64,000 nt of DNA. It comes from Mangifera indica. Lineage: Eukaryota > Streptophyta > Magnoliopsida > Sapindales > Anacardiaceae. The stretch is taken from the NCBI RefSeq assembly GCF_011075055.1, contig NC_058138.1, forward strand, positions 19,690,928 through 19,754,927, read 5' to 3'. Each line of letters starts with the position of its first letter. Within the stretch, counting starts at the first letter, position 1. The notes under the pieces are model-generated. The model made no database searches. It saw only the letters and a list, made by a program, of their open reading frames with translations, and had not been told where the DNA came from. The position numbers and the translations under genes were made by a program. Positions 47,701 to 60,669 of the stretch are shown piece by piece.

Positions 47701-49178
47701 TTTAATATGTTCTGGAACCTGTGAGAAGATCTTTCTCATCAAATCAATGTAGAGAAGATAGGGAGCACTCTTGTCTGAGGATACACTAATAACAAAGCGA
47801 CCGAAAAATAAAAACTAAAGGAAAAAGTTAAAAGTATAAAAAGCGTCATTACAAAGGAAAAACATACATTAAGCTAGTTCAAAAGAACAACCTAAAGACA
47901 ATGTACAGAGGTATTGAGTCCCAATGCCCAATTGAGGAGGTAATGAATACAAAGGCATCTAAGGGCCCACTCAAAGAGTTGGGCAAGCCTGACAGACGTT
48001 GCAAGCTGAGCTCTAATGTTATTTATATGTTACTTTGATGTAAACACTTCCAATATCAACACTCTCCATGCTCATAATAATCTACAGTTAAATGGCAGAC
48101 AAACAGACCCAAGAAGAAATAATCAAGACAGCAGTAAGACATATTTGAAGGAGAAAACAACAATAAATCTATGTTATACAGATAATTTATTATCTTTCCC
48201 ATCAAAAAGGTGTATATAAAGCGGGAATAAAAATAATATTGAAACAAATTTAAATAGCTAAGCATAAAAGGACAAGGCACAAAAGGAAAACTAAATTTAT
48301 TAAAGCCACGTGTTTACACGGTGCACTTATTCCTTAAGGAAAATATGAATTGTCCCTTCGCCAAGATCGAGGGCACATTGTCTCATGGCAATAAGCATTG
48401 TAATAACTGGCTTGAAACAAGAAATTAAACAACTTTTCATAGTATGCCCATCTTAAATCAGATCTAAAGTCCATACAATCAACAGCAGCCTGACTACGTA
48501 TGTACTTGTACAAGTCACAGAAACATGCAAAACCCACCAAACCTTCCCTCATTTTTTCATTATTAGACATTAGTAAACATTAGTTTTCTAATTAATATCC
48601 AATAAAATAATTTAGAGCACGCTTTACCCTTGGCTTCTATTCTCTACTTGCCGGGCCAGTACAGCCAACCGAGAGTAATCAACATGAGAAACATTGCTGC
48701 ACAAATGCAATTAAAGTTAATACAAAATAAAATAAACAATAAATTAGATAAATTTAGACAGTGAAGGTACATGCAGCTTGTAAGTTCTGATAAGATTGCT
48801 TCCACACTCATACAGTAGGTATTAATCAGCCCCTCGATAAAATCAGGTTCCTCAGTTCTTAAAGTCTGAATGTGAGAAAACTGTTCATTTAAGACACCCT
48901 GTAAGGAATGAAATGTAAATCATCATATTAGCATTCCCTTTGTAACAAGAAATAGTGTTCCATATCATTCAACATTTAATTATAACTCAAGATACAAAAC
49001 ATGCTTGAGCATGAAAAATTCTGCATTATGAAAACTACCATCCAAAACCGATTATAATACATGACATAAAATTAAAAGGTAAAATACAATACATGAACAT
49101 AAATCTAACAAGTTTCATACAGCTCTGAAAAGAACCAATGGCATAAACTCTAGCAAAAGTGGCAACGCAACACCCCCC

Positions 49179-49209
<31 letters not shown>

Positions 49210-49336
49210 GGGTCAAATGCAGGCTTAGGTGAACAAATAACTAAGCAAAATTAAATCCAAACTCATAATCTTTCACCTCATCAACCAATGAATCAACATA
49301 GTGTTGAAGAAGTTCTTTTACAATTGACAAAGCCAT
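44793..49336 (-). CDS. Pseudo-HPt protein A: AHP-like, phospho-His replaced by Arg
   Basis: Six exons: 49336-49277, 48898-48771, 48696-48628, 46611-46540, 45989-45917 and 44840-44793, giving 149 residues. Lengths are 60/128/69/72/73/48 nt, matching the canonical AHP at 28 kb except for one codon in exon 2, with the same phases. The start MALSIVKELLQHYVDSLVDE and the helix GVLNEQFSHIQTLRTEE are AHP-like. The motif IGAEHVRLACADLIRACD follows the family pattern. Where AHPs have xHQLKGSSxSIG, this protein has ARQVENRSQGIG: aligned by exon 3 length, the His is Arg and the Lys and Gly after it are gone. It cannot accept phosphate at that site. All exons are open. By analogy with His-less AHP6 it may dampen phosphorelay signalling; that is inference. 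Confidence 0.85.
49173..49209 (+). repeat. C27-A10 homopolymer block
   Basis: A run of 27 C (49173-49199) followed directly by 10 A (49200-49209), inside intron 1 of pseudo-HPt gene A. On the transcribed strand this is T10-G27. Confidence 0.95.
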
Positions 49337-52300
49337 TTCTGAAATTAAAAAAAAAATGGAAAAGAGAAATCTGAACTACTAGATTAGGAGCAAGCTTAAA
49401 GCTACTTTGAGGAGAAATGACTTTGCATGTGATGCATCCACTTCAGTGCAACTTTCGTAGGCAACATATGTTGAAGACAAACTACGTGGCCGAGGCACCA
49501 CAAGTTCAGCATGACACCTTATAGTTTGAACACCTATCATTTGCAAAATAACATCAATGCCATTATCAATTAAAAATGATAAAACAATTTCCCCTTCTAA
49601 CCACAAATTTAATCGTATAAATGATTGATCATATGATTGATAAAAACAGTGCTCCACAAATGTCATTAAATAGCTTATTTACACTGCTGGACTACTAAGA
49701 TTCCTTATCTTTAACGGACAGCAAAAGACTGACACATTATACACATGATAATAAACCACTCTCATATGTAATGTGAAATGGTTTACTCAGTGTGTTTTAA
49801 AAGAAACCACCAAAAATATATTTAGCTTTACACAATAGCTTTGCTGATGGAAGACTATTTGGCTGGATTCAAAAATAAAAGCGAAAAAAATTAGCAGGAA
49901 TCAAGCCAATTCCCCGCCAGCTGCAACCAAATGTACCGTGTTCAGAGTTTAGAGATTGTAAACTAATAAACTAGAAGACAACAATTTTAAAAAATCTATT
50001 GCTATCAGTTCATGAAGTAAAAACTGAAGATATGTCTAAATTTATATCACCTGATTTATAATTTAATGGAAGTGGTAACATTTTTGGTAGGTAATGGCTT
50101 TGTTAATTCTACACGCTCTTTCAAGTGGGTCCTACCCGACACCATAACACACACTGTGGGTCCCATCAATCTCCTTTGTTGGTTAACTCCAAAACTAGAT
50201 GATCTGTCAAGAAGAACCTATTTGCTAATCTAGCAACACAGCTGTCAATTAAAGTTGCCCAGTAATTACAGTTGTGTTTAATCATTATATAAGCAGTATA
50301 TATGGTAGCTGTGTTAAACATCTCAGTAACCTAAAATAAAACCATTACCGTTTATAATTTTGACACTGAAACCTATGCTGTTTTAAGTTTTGTCAAAGGT
50401 TTTTTTTATTAGAAACTATATTAAAGACGAGATTGAGATAAGTACACTAAGTTTTTATCGAAACACATTATTTGGTACTAATCACTAAAACAAAATAGAT
50501 AAATAATGATAATGACAGAGCATGTAATTGCAACTGGAACTCCATGTTCGATCACCACAAAACAAGTAAAGACACAAGTTTTAGCGTGTTCCAAGTACAC
50601 TTAAAGCAAATTCCATCCTTCTCATGATCAGATCAGATTGGAGCCTCTTTCCTCCAGAAGAGCTTTTATGCTTGGTGACTTCAGAGTATACCATGGTAAA
50701 AAATCAGCATCTTAGTGGGAAAGAAAGAAAAACAATAATGACTAATGAAACTCATACGAGAAGTGGCACAAGGAAAAGAAATGCAAGTCCAACAAATAAG
50801 ATATATTCAGAAGGTTATACCATGATCGTTAAGCCACAGATGTGTGGATTTAAGAGTAATAAAAAATAGATCAACTCCCAACCCAAAGGGAGTAAACCAA
50901 GTTAGTAATAGAAGATCGATTTTATATTGTCGAATGAAGATGTCCTGATTTTTTGTAATGAATGCATCTATATTATGCATAAAGGATATAGAAAAATAAA
51001 CTGTGACGTCTGATGATAAAAGTGATGATGAAAAAAAAGAATGACTGGGTACTTGGAAAACACACAATGCCAATTCCTGACTCAAGCTAAATAGACCAAC
51101 AACTCCATAAATATTGTTCATCCTTTTAACATATTGTCTCAACTAACTTAACTATGTTCATATTTATTGCATTAGCTACCAAGAAGTAAGAAAACAGTTG
51201 TTTGGTTTTTAACAATATTAAGTCACATATATAAATTATGACATTTAATATTGTATATACATTATTTTTTCTAGAACCACACATTGTGCCCCATGTCATT
51301 CTAGTTTACAGGGACATCTAATCATTTTTTTTTTTTGTAAATCCCCATTCCATTACTACAAGTTGTCATTTCTTAAACACAAATCGGGAAATGATACAGT
51401 GAAGTTGAAGTAGTATTATGCCAATTAAACAAATAAAATTATAGATAATATGAGAACATCAATGCACCTACTTTAAATTTTCTACACTTCATTAGTCACA
51501 AAATTAATCATCCTAATTCAATTGCTTCCTCACCAACAAAACTTTTGAATATTTAAACATTGATAGCACATAAGGAAATTATTGCGTATTTAATATTCTA
51601 TTCTATATTTATCTAAGACAATTTATTCAAAAATTGATGTCCATACAAAACTAATCATGACATCTAATAGTAAAATTTATACCATTTGCACATTATCTGC
51701 TTTTTTCATTCCACATATTCATGTATTGACTTCTTTATACAACTCCAATCAATCATCATTAAATTTTCAATTTAGCCACCAATAATATAAGCAACAAACA
51801 AACCATATTACTAGACAGACATCAAATAGTGGTACTGAAACCGTTTCCAGATTATTCACACTATCTAACAACTCCAGTGATTGAAATTAAAGTTTCAGCT
51901 TTTAGTGACGTGATACTACAAGACTCAGAGGATTCAAATATTACTGAGTGTATTACCATGATTGATGAAGATGTCACTAAACATGTAGTGACCATGGTAA
52001 TAACGCCACATCATTGGCATGGCTAAAAGACTAAGAGTTTGATTCTTAACGGTGGTCCAAAAAGAAAACAAATAAAGAAGAAAAATGAGTGGGCAAAGAC
52101 GTGGTGTACACATCATAGAAAAGAGCAATGCATTTGAACAAACAAATCAAAATTTTTATAGTACCTATACAACCTTTATGACAAACAATGGATGCGAACC
52201 ATGCAAAATAAATTGAATTACATTGGACAATATATTTATTTCTTTAATAAGGATATAAAAGATCTCAATTCTATCTATCTCATCGTACAAGGAAACAAAC

Positions 52301-55300
52301 ATAGACATGATATCTGCATTCAGCTTGCAAGAATTAATCTTTTTATTTATTATGATAACAGAAAAAGATCCAACATTTTAACAGATTCTCTACTTTAACA
52401 TGAATTTTGATGAATTTTTTAATCAAGAAATTTCTTCTGACACGGACAATTATTTCCTGTTTTATCATCAATATAGGGTTTATTTGCTTTTTTATTTTAT
52501 GGCCATTTATCTACTTGCTTTGTTAGGGTTGACATTAAATAAGACAGATACATCTCATTGAGATTTATCTAGAAATAATTAAAAATATGACTAAATGACT
52601 TGGGGTTGTATGAAAGAGGAGTTGTTCAGATTCACATAACTGCTTGAATAATATTTTCCTATAAATGGCAACAGTGTCTTAAAGTAACCTATTTTGCCAT
52701 GTCATAATTACCACCTCTTCTGGCATTGTTTGTTGCCTTATTAGAGTTCTACTATAATCTCAGCTATAAAATTCAACTCTTTGAAATTATAATACTAATT
52801 CAATTGTAAATGCTTCCAAAATTTTCTTCTAGTATTCCAAGGATAAGCTTGCAAATTAGTCTCATCTCTTCCACATTAAAAATGTGCAAATTAATATCCA
52901 AAATTATGTAAAATGTTATTTTCACAAATTTTCTATGGCCTGAATCACCAAAAATAAGAACTAACATATCGAATGAATGAACTTTTACAACTAAAAATAA
53001 ATTACAAAGTAACTACAACAGACTCAAATGCTAAAATAACTAGTAGGAAGTACCATTAAAATGACATTACATCTCCAAAGATTGAGAAACGAATGAGTTG
53101 ATTTCAAATTACCTGAAAAGGAAAAAGAACTTCATCAGAAAATATGTACAGAACCAATTGCTGCAGAAGTAAAGGCTAAAATAGGAAAAAGTGCTAGCAT
53201 CACCTATCCTTAAGCTCTAGCTTGCAAAATCTGAGAAGACAAATAATCTTAAAGAACCAGTGTGGGATCAGCAATGTCTCCAATCAAATAGAATATAATA
53301 ACTAAATGTGTTGTTTCCCCATACTTTTACTTTTTGCCTTTTTTTCTTTGTTTGGAAAAGTTTAAGAATTGGAATCAATAACCCATCGATCCTTGCTTTT
53401 ACTTTTGCATAATCAGTCCTATAACATTACTCTTGGACCAATAATTCACTCTCAGTCGACCGTTATCACTCATCACTTCGCTTCTCATTTGGAATTTTAT
53501 TATTCAGCTCTTTGAGCATTCAGAAGTAAAGAAAACTTTTAAGCAAATTTCATTGGGATAAGGCATGAGGGTGAAGTTAAGTTTAAACAAGTTAAGGTAG
53601 GAGTTTGTCTTTGATTTCATTAGCAAAGCCTAATTAATGGTGTAAGTTGCAGTGATGTTTTTCCATGATGAACAAAAAATTGAATACAAGATGAGTCCTC
53701 ACATATGATAACCAATTTGAGCACAAATCAAATTTAGATATATAGGAGTTTAATGACAAACATTAACTTGAATACAAGATGAGTTGTCACGTGGTATAAA
53801 GAATTACAAATTTAGCGACAGAAACCAAAACCTTGATAAACATTACTTCAATACAAGATGTGTCATTGCATGCTCTATTAACTTACCAATTTAACAACAA
53901 AGCCCAAAGTCTAGTTATAAAATGGTTCCAAATAAATAAGAGAAAGAATAATTGAGATTAATGAAAGACAGAACTGCAAAACAGTCCTATGCCATAAGAG
54001 TCAAGAACTAGACTTAATTCCACAGAAAAACCTGTCACAAAGTCACAATATCTGAAAAATAGGAAAATTTTAATTACAGTTGTTTTCATCTTCTGTAACT
54101 AGCCTAACAACCAAATGAATGTTACAAGATGTTAAATCACAAGCTTTAGATATAAAACTTTCCATTTGGAAGAAGAATTACATATCCTTCTCATATATTG
54201 TTAAAAAAGCTACTGTGTTAATTTAATAACTTACATGCTAACAAAAATGTTAAGACTTTCCTACAATGGCACCCCAGATTGAATTAAATTTTACTCATGG
54301 TCCAAAAGAAGGAAAGGGAGGGTGGCAAGGCTAAAGTCAACATAACCAAAACAGCTTGAATAGGAAGTGCTTCCTCCACTCTGACAAAACTTAAAACTGG
54401 AAAAAAAAAAAAAAAACAAGAGCAAAGATCAAGATTTCAAAAAGGCGCATTTTTAAAGTAAGATTGAAATAATTAATTTTGAAAACAAGAAAGCAATATA
54501 GAACAACAACACTCGGTACAAAGAAAAATAGAGTAACAAGAGTGAAAATTAACTGGATATGTTAGTGTGATTCCAACATAATAATTTTTTATTTTTCAGT
54601 AACACAAAGAAAATATTAATATCTCTATAATCTTTGTTGGCAGATAGTCAAAACTTTATAAAAAAAAAAAAACACTATACATCCCATTTCTCTGCAGGAC
54701 AATGTTTGCAGAACAAAGGCTACCGTTAAAATTGAAATGGTAAGAACTTACATCCACTGTCCCAAGGGAAGAAAATAGCATAAAAAGAATGAAGATTAGA
54801 ACTTTAAAAAAGCACATTTTGGCAACCTCAAAAATTTTACTTTTGATAGAACCAGAACACAAATTAAAAGAAAAATAAAATATTGACACTGAAAGTTATC
54901 TTGATATGTCTGGTGAGTAAACATAATAATTAAGGAAACCTAGATTATATTTGTATCTATCACTACAGAAATGTAAACCTATTTCAAAACTGTTTTTCAT
55001 TATCTCAACAATGGATGAACACTGACTCCCTGAAATTTGACAAAAATTGGTGAATGCCTTATTTAGGTTAATACAGTTATTTAAAGTGCTGTCATATTCT
55101 TTGAATCCACTGACAGAACTTCTAAAAATTTAATAGCATATCTTCCTTGCTCTTATTAACAAACAGTGACCATAATACAACAAGAGATACAATTTAGTAA
55201 TTAGTTGTAATGTCAATACAAGCATTCATTACTATTCTTGGTATCTTCAAGAAAATTCTAGAGTTAAACAAATTCAATAGCTTAATTATAAGTATCACAA

Positions 55301-55607
55301 AAAATCTTTTTCTTATTTTTTTTTTATGATTGGAAATAAGTTTATCTAGCAAAAGAAAACAACATCTGCACATGTCAGCTGCTTGACAAACATCAAACAC
55401 AGACAATAACTGGTGTTCCAAACATATGCAAAATACAGAATACACAAATATAATCAAAGCTAGATATCACGTCATCCTCTTCTCAAACCTGACACTACAG
55501 CAGCTAAGCTAGAAATGGACATCTGTAAATTGTATGAGATATATAATCAGATCAACTTCAGCTGAGTGTGTTAATCTGAAAAGAAAATCACTGCTTCCAG
55601 CTTCCTT
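49337..55607. other. Gene-free region between the two pseudo-HPt genes
   Basis: About 6.3 kb of AT-rich sequence holding the promoter of pseudo-HPt A and the 3' flank of pseudo-HPt B. I searched both strands for extra HPt exons (IGAEHV-type or HQLKGS-type) and found none. Small frames such as 49379-49666, 50807-51142 and 55194-55457 have no recognisable family. Diverged tandem repeats at 53.7-53.9 kb are listed separately. Confidence 0.5.
53682..53920 (+). repeat. Three diverged tandem repeats, about 80-90 bp
   Basis: Units begin near 53682, 53770 and 53849 with (G/C)AATACAAGATG(A/T)GT and share later words such as ACAAATTTAG or CCAATTTAAC and ACAAAGCCCA-like endings. Non-coding. Confidence 0.5.
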
Positions 55608-58600
55608 TCAATGACCATTTTCAAGGTCAATAATCTTTCTTTCCATCTGCACTTCAGAGTTACCAGATAAGAAAATAGTTACATTTTTGGAGGCAATAAA
55701 AAAAAGGAGTCAATTGAGAAAAATTAGAAAGTGTTTTCGTGAATCCCTTAAAACCGCCAAATTTTATAAGCTTTGATGGCTTCAGCATGAGGCCTCACAA
55801 TTAACTTTGGATTCATCTCACCACAAGTTAAATTTCAAAAAAATGTGTTTCAGTCAAGTGTATAGATTTCAGCTTCAAACAAATATGGCATCATAGAAAA
55901 AATATCTACCATTAATAATGATTAAGCTAGGTCTCATTGTTGGTAGTACATTAGTTTAAATTTTCCATAATAAAACTGCTTCAGGATTCATTGTAAAGAT
56001 TATAACAAATATACAGCATTTTAAGCCATATGCCATCTACATCATGCCTTGAGAACCATCTTACTAACATGCGCCAGTACATTAACAACACAAAGCTATT
56101 GTTCACATTGCTAAAATAATTATCCGCTCAACCATACTGTTCTTTTGCAAACTATGAAGTTAAACCATAAACACATGAGAATTTAAGGCAATAACTCAGC
56201 AGAGACAAGCAATGTGCTGCACTGAAATCCTATCCACAGCTATAATACCAAGCTCCCCTTTGCTGATACATTTTAGATCCCCAGTTACATTTGACATGTT
56301 CATCAAACCAGATGGTTCTACTCTTAAATCCAATTGATTAACCTGTTACCAATTCTTAAAAGCTAATCCCATGTAGAGTTCCATGAATACCCAATATATA
56401 TTCTGTATCACCACTATTCTTTAATGGCACAAACTATATTTTCATCAAGCATCCACTGAATTTTCTCCACAATATATACAATTCATTATATATGCTGAAA
56501 GATTAATATTCATTCATTAATTCAAGGTCTTTCATTCATAAACACACCATATAATACCTGCAAAAGGGTCTCAAATTTTCTTCTCAGCTTGGAATATTCA
56601 TTCTTAGTCCAGTACAATGCACAGGAGCAACTGAAAAAATACATTTAAAAGAAACATGCAAAGTTTGAAAATGTAACTGCACATAAATTTAATTAAGAAA
56701 ATTTAATATAAAGGCATTATGTCAAATAGAAAATATATATTTAGTTCACTACAACTATTGAAGTTTGTGATATGTTGATCCACATCATATTATCCAACAT
56801 AACGTGAAAAAAAAAAAAATCAATCCAAGCACTAATATATCACATTATTTATCAACAAGTCACAAATAATTGATTTTCATAAACCTTTAACATTACATTT
56901 TTTGTGCTTATATTATGGTATTTCTATATATGATAATGGCTTCTTTACTTCCTTAGCACAAAAAAAAAAGGAAAAAATAACAGTTACTCAAGTCTTACAA
57001 AACTGATAATCATGGATATAGCAACAGAACTTCAATATGTAAGCAGATATATAAATAATTTAAGGCTATAAGCATAAGAGAAACTTATTCTTACTATTCT
57101 TTGTCATTCTCCTGACAAGCCTGAATAAGTTCTGCACATGAAAGCTTAACGTGCTCTGCACCAATGCTGTTCCAAAAGGACATGTTTAAACATAACTAAG
57201 GTATGAGCTAAACAAAAAGAAAATGATACGACAATAGAAAGGAAAGACAAATAATCAACTTAGTTTAAGATATAAGCATTTTTAATTGCATGCTATCACC
57301 TTCACAATTAGTAATGTGAACAAAAAAGTAAGGAAAATAAGTTATTTACAAAAGATGTTACAATGCAGCATAAAAATAGTGTGACCAGAACATAGAACAT
57401 CAATACACTACACACTTGAACTGAAGGCCTCACTTCACCTAACCCATCAAACTAAAGGCAATGCTTAGTGCTTTGTTTCTTTAGATCCATATTCAGTACT
57501 TCAACATTACATACAAGATATTGGTAACACCTGACTCTCCAAATTTCTACCACTAATCATTCTTTCCACAGAAATCATTGACAAGAACTAAAAGTGATGG
57601 TAGTGCAACTGGAAAATTCACAACTGACCAGTTATAAAATGAAAAATCATCATTGATGTTAACTATGACAAGATATTGGTAACACACAACTCTCAGAAAT
57701 TTCTACCACTATCCATTGTTTCCACAGAAATTATTGATAACATCTATAATGGTATGACCAGGATTCACCCAGTGGTATGAGAGGATTCAAACTGAGGTCA
57801 CCTGTACGACAACAATAGACTAAAAACTACAGCTGGCATTCTGCTAACTACAGATATTTGGAAAAGACTAAAATGGTTTTGTTAACCATATAATAGTACT
57901 ATAATACTCATCAAATATGCCAAAAGCGTATATAATTCAAGACTTCTTATCAATTTCCTTATAAAAGAATAAACGGCAAAATTACCTGCTGGTTCTTAGA
58001 AAGAAATCACAAGCAGAGGCGTCAACCTGATGATAATCAACCTCAGGTTGGCTGCTGCAGATACAAAAAAATGTGTAAGACCAAATAATAAAATCCATAC
58101 ACGTATTGAAAAGTTGAAGGTTGTAGATTTACATGTGATAAGTCAAATAAGAGAATAAATTTTGGGCATATATGCAGTAACTAGTAATTGCGCGCACAAC
58201 ATAATCTTGTCTAATGGCATCCTTCATGGCTAGCAATTGAAAGAATTCGTCATTAACAATTCCCTGAAAATTTCCTCACACCCGAATGCATCACCAATCA
58301 TTATATAAAAATTTCCATTCTAGATTGTTAACTTAGAATTTGCAATATAGTATATCTTGCAGATTATAAAACATGAAGTCATGAACTAAAATAATAATAA
58401 AATCAAACGGAAAGAAACTCCAAAATTTTCAAAACCAATTTCAGGAACAAAAATAAAACTGAGAAACAAGAACAAAAATCAAAGTAAAGAAATTTGAGAA
58501 ACAAGAAAAAGAAATTAAATATGAAACGATTCCAACAAGCAATTTCTGGAAAGATGAATAAACAATATCAGAGAAAGAAGAAAAACGTGTAGTAGTTAAA

Positions 58601-58783
58601 ATGAAAAGGAAATGAGCAAATGTAAGCAAAATCGAGACGATTTTTCAGAATCAGGCCATAAAAAAATAAATGAAAAATAAAATAAAATAGAATAAAGAAA
58701 ACGAAGCCAGAGGAACGTTTTACCTCGTCGAACATTGACTGAACGAAGTTGTAAAACAGACTTCGCTGTAAAGCCAAAGCCAT
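55608..58783 (-). CDS. Pseudo-HPt protein B: AHP-like, phospho-His replaced by Cys
   Basis: Six exons: 58783-58724, 58263-58133, 58054-57986, 57166-57095, 56630-56558 and 55646-55608, giving 147 residues. Lengths are 60/131/69/72/73/39 nt, the first five identical to the canonical AHP at 28 kb. Motifs: MALALQRSLFYNFVQSMFDE, GIVNDEFFQLLAMKDA, SQPEVDYHQVDA, IGAEHVKLSCAELIQACQ, and the C-terminal helix NEYSKLRRKFETLLQMERK. The phospho-site block HQLKGSSAS is replaced by CDFFLRTSS, so the His becomes Cys and the conserved Lys and Gly are lost. All exons are open with good splice sites (exon 4 ends TA/GTAAGA). It is the same-strand partner of pseudo-HPt A. A competitive or scaffold role in phosphorelay is possible but inferred. 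Confidence 0.85.
57514..57741 (+). repeat. Direct repeat pair, about 72 bp, in pseudo-HPt B intron 3
   Basis: CAAGATATTGGTAACAC at 57514 recurs at 57669. Both copies continue through AAATTTCTACCACTA and TTTCCACAGAAAT, with about 80-85% identity by eye. Non-coding. Confidence 0.7.
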
Positions 58784-59195
58784 GTGGAGGAGAGGAGAAG
58801 CGTGCGTGAATTTGAATTATTTGAATAAATGAAATTGAAAATTGCGGGGTTTTACTGTTGTGGATTTAGTAACGGCTAAAGGAGAAAAAGCAGACATACG
58901 TGGATTGTGATCTGTCAGTGCACTGACACTGACTAGTTTCCAAATTATAATTATATCAATCCAATTATATGTATGTATTTTTAATACAAAATTTATATAT
59001 ATAAATAATATATTATTATATAATAAAAAATTTTAAATTAAAAATAAAATAATATATTATTTATATACATAAATTTTATATACATATATATATACACACA
59101 CATTGGAATAAGTTTTGTGCTTTTTTTTTTCTCTCTCATTGTCAATTTTCTTTGGAGAAAAATTTCTAAAAATAAATATTATTGATACGATATTG

Positions 59196-59570
59196 TGAGC
59201 TTGGCAAAAAAGGCCGGGCCAGAGTAGGGCCAATCCTGGACCGGTTAGTCCAAGGGAGAGGGCTCAGGTCCTGGCCCAAACCCATGGATAACAGGTCCTG
59301 AGATCAATCCCAACAGTAAAATATAATAAAAAGTTAAAATCTTACGCCAACAATAAATTTTTTATAAAATATTTATTTTTATTCATTTAAAAATAATATT
59401 AAAATAATAAATCGACCCAACTCCGCCTTGGGATCAACCTGTCAATTCCCAGCATAGGGCCTAGACCAAGGTTGACTTAGGCCTTGCATATGGAGATAGG
59501 GTCAGGGCCTGAGCCCTTCATAGGACCAAGCCTTGAGAGCCTCAGCTTGATGCCTGCTTGCCCACCTCTA
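59196..59570. mobile_element. hAT-like MITE
   Basis: A 375-bp element, more GC-rich at its ends than its surroundings. The right end on the other strand reads TAGAGGTGGGCAAGCAGGC, a typical plant hAT-MITE terminus; the left end TGAGCTTGGCAAAAAAGGC is a diverged partner. Flanking 8-mers CGATATTG (59188-59195) and CAATATTG (59571-59578) match at 7 of 8, the expected duplication length for hAT. Confidence 0.65.
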
Positions 59571-59649
59571 CAATATTGGGATTTTTGGAAATTTTTATAT
59601 TATTATATGGATAATTATAAATTAACCATTTTAGTGGGTTATATATTTA

Positions 59650-60131
59650 GGGGCATTTGGTTTAGGAAATGTTTTATTATTAAAATTAAAAGATTATCTT
59701 AAAGATAGATTACTTAGAAGATTACTGGATATAAATAATTATTATATTTAATAAAATTTGGTAAGTATAAGTAATTATTGTGTTTAGTTAAAGAGAATAA
59801 AAAAATACTAGTAAATTATTTTACTTGAAGGTATAATTATTTTAAAATATTTTTTATATTACTTGTTATATTAATTGAAAATAAGACTATTTTTGTCAAA
59901 AAAATTAATAAATAAAAATATAATTACAATAAAATCAAGATTACTTTGGTAATTTTTTTAATACCTAAGACAAAAATTGTAATCTGATTACTACTTATAT
60001 TACCTATTAGATCACCATCAATAATAGAAGATTACCATAATATTTTATTATTGATAAAATAAACAAAGTAATGCAAATAATAAAAATAGATTACCAAAGT
60101 AATTCTTATTACACATAAACCAAACGACCTC
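59650..60131. mobile_element. AT-rich MITE, family A copy 3 (possibly Tourist-like)
   Basis: A 482-bp element with ends GGGGCATTTGGTTTA and, on the other strand, GAGGTCGTTTGGTTTA. It is flanked by the trinucleotide TTA on both sides (59647-59649 and 60132-60134), as expected for PIF/Harbinger-type insertions. The interior shares long AT-rich words with the copies at 5.05, 19.7 and 60.22 kb. Confidence 0.7.
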
Positions 60132-60218
60132 TTAAGACAATGCTTCAATACTCTAAATATTATATGAATAGAATCGTTATAATAGGGTTATGTTATACGA
60201 TTTTATCTCTATATATAA

Positions 60219-60669
60219 AGGGTCGTTTGATTCCAAAATTTAAAGATTACCTTGGTAATCTATCTTTTATTATTTTGTTTGGTTTGTCAGTAATAGAAGA
60301 TTATCATAATCTTTTATTATAATTATAAATTGGTAATCTGATTGTCACCTTCATCTTAGTTATTAAAAGATTACCAAGGTAAATTTGATTTTATTATAAT
60401 TATATTATTATTTTTTATTTTTTTGAGATAAAAATAAATTTATTTTTAATTAATATAATAAATAATATAAAAATATTTAAAAATAATTATATTTAACGGT
60501 ATTTAAGTAAAATAATTTACTAGTTTTTTTTATTACCTTTAATCAAACAAAATAATTATTTATACCTACCAAAATTTATCAAATATAGTAATCATTTATA
60601 CTTAATAATTTTTTAAATAATAATCTCTTTGTTTTGGTAATAAAATATTATCCAAATCAAACGTCTCCT
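60219..60669. mobile_element. AT-rich MITE, family A copy 4
   Basis: About 450 bp, with ends GGGTCGTTTGATTCCAAAA and, on the other strand, GGAGACGTTTGATTTGGAT. The interior is closely related to copies 1 and 3 (TTTTTAATTAATATAATAAA; ATTACCTTTAATCAAACAAA). It lies only 90 bp from copy 3. Confidence 0.7.

Noticed and set aside
57760..57830. tRNA-like wording (GGATTCAAACTGAGGTC)
   Set aside because: No paired acceptor or anticodon arm could be built around it; it looks like ordinary intron sequence.
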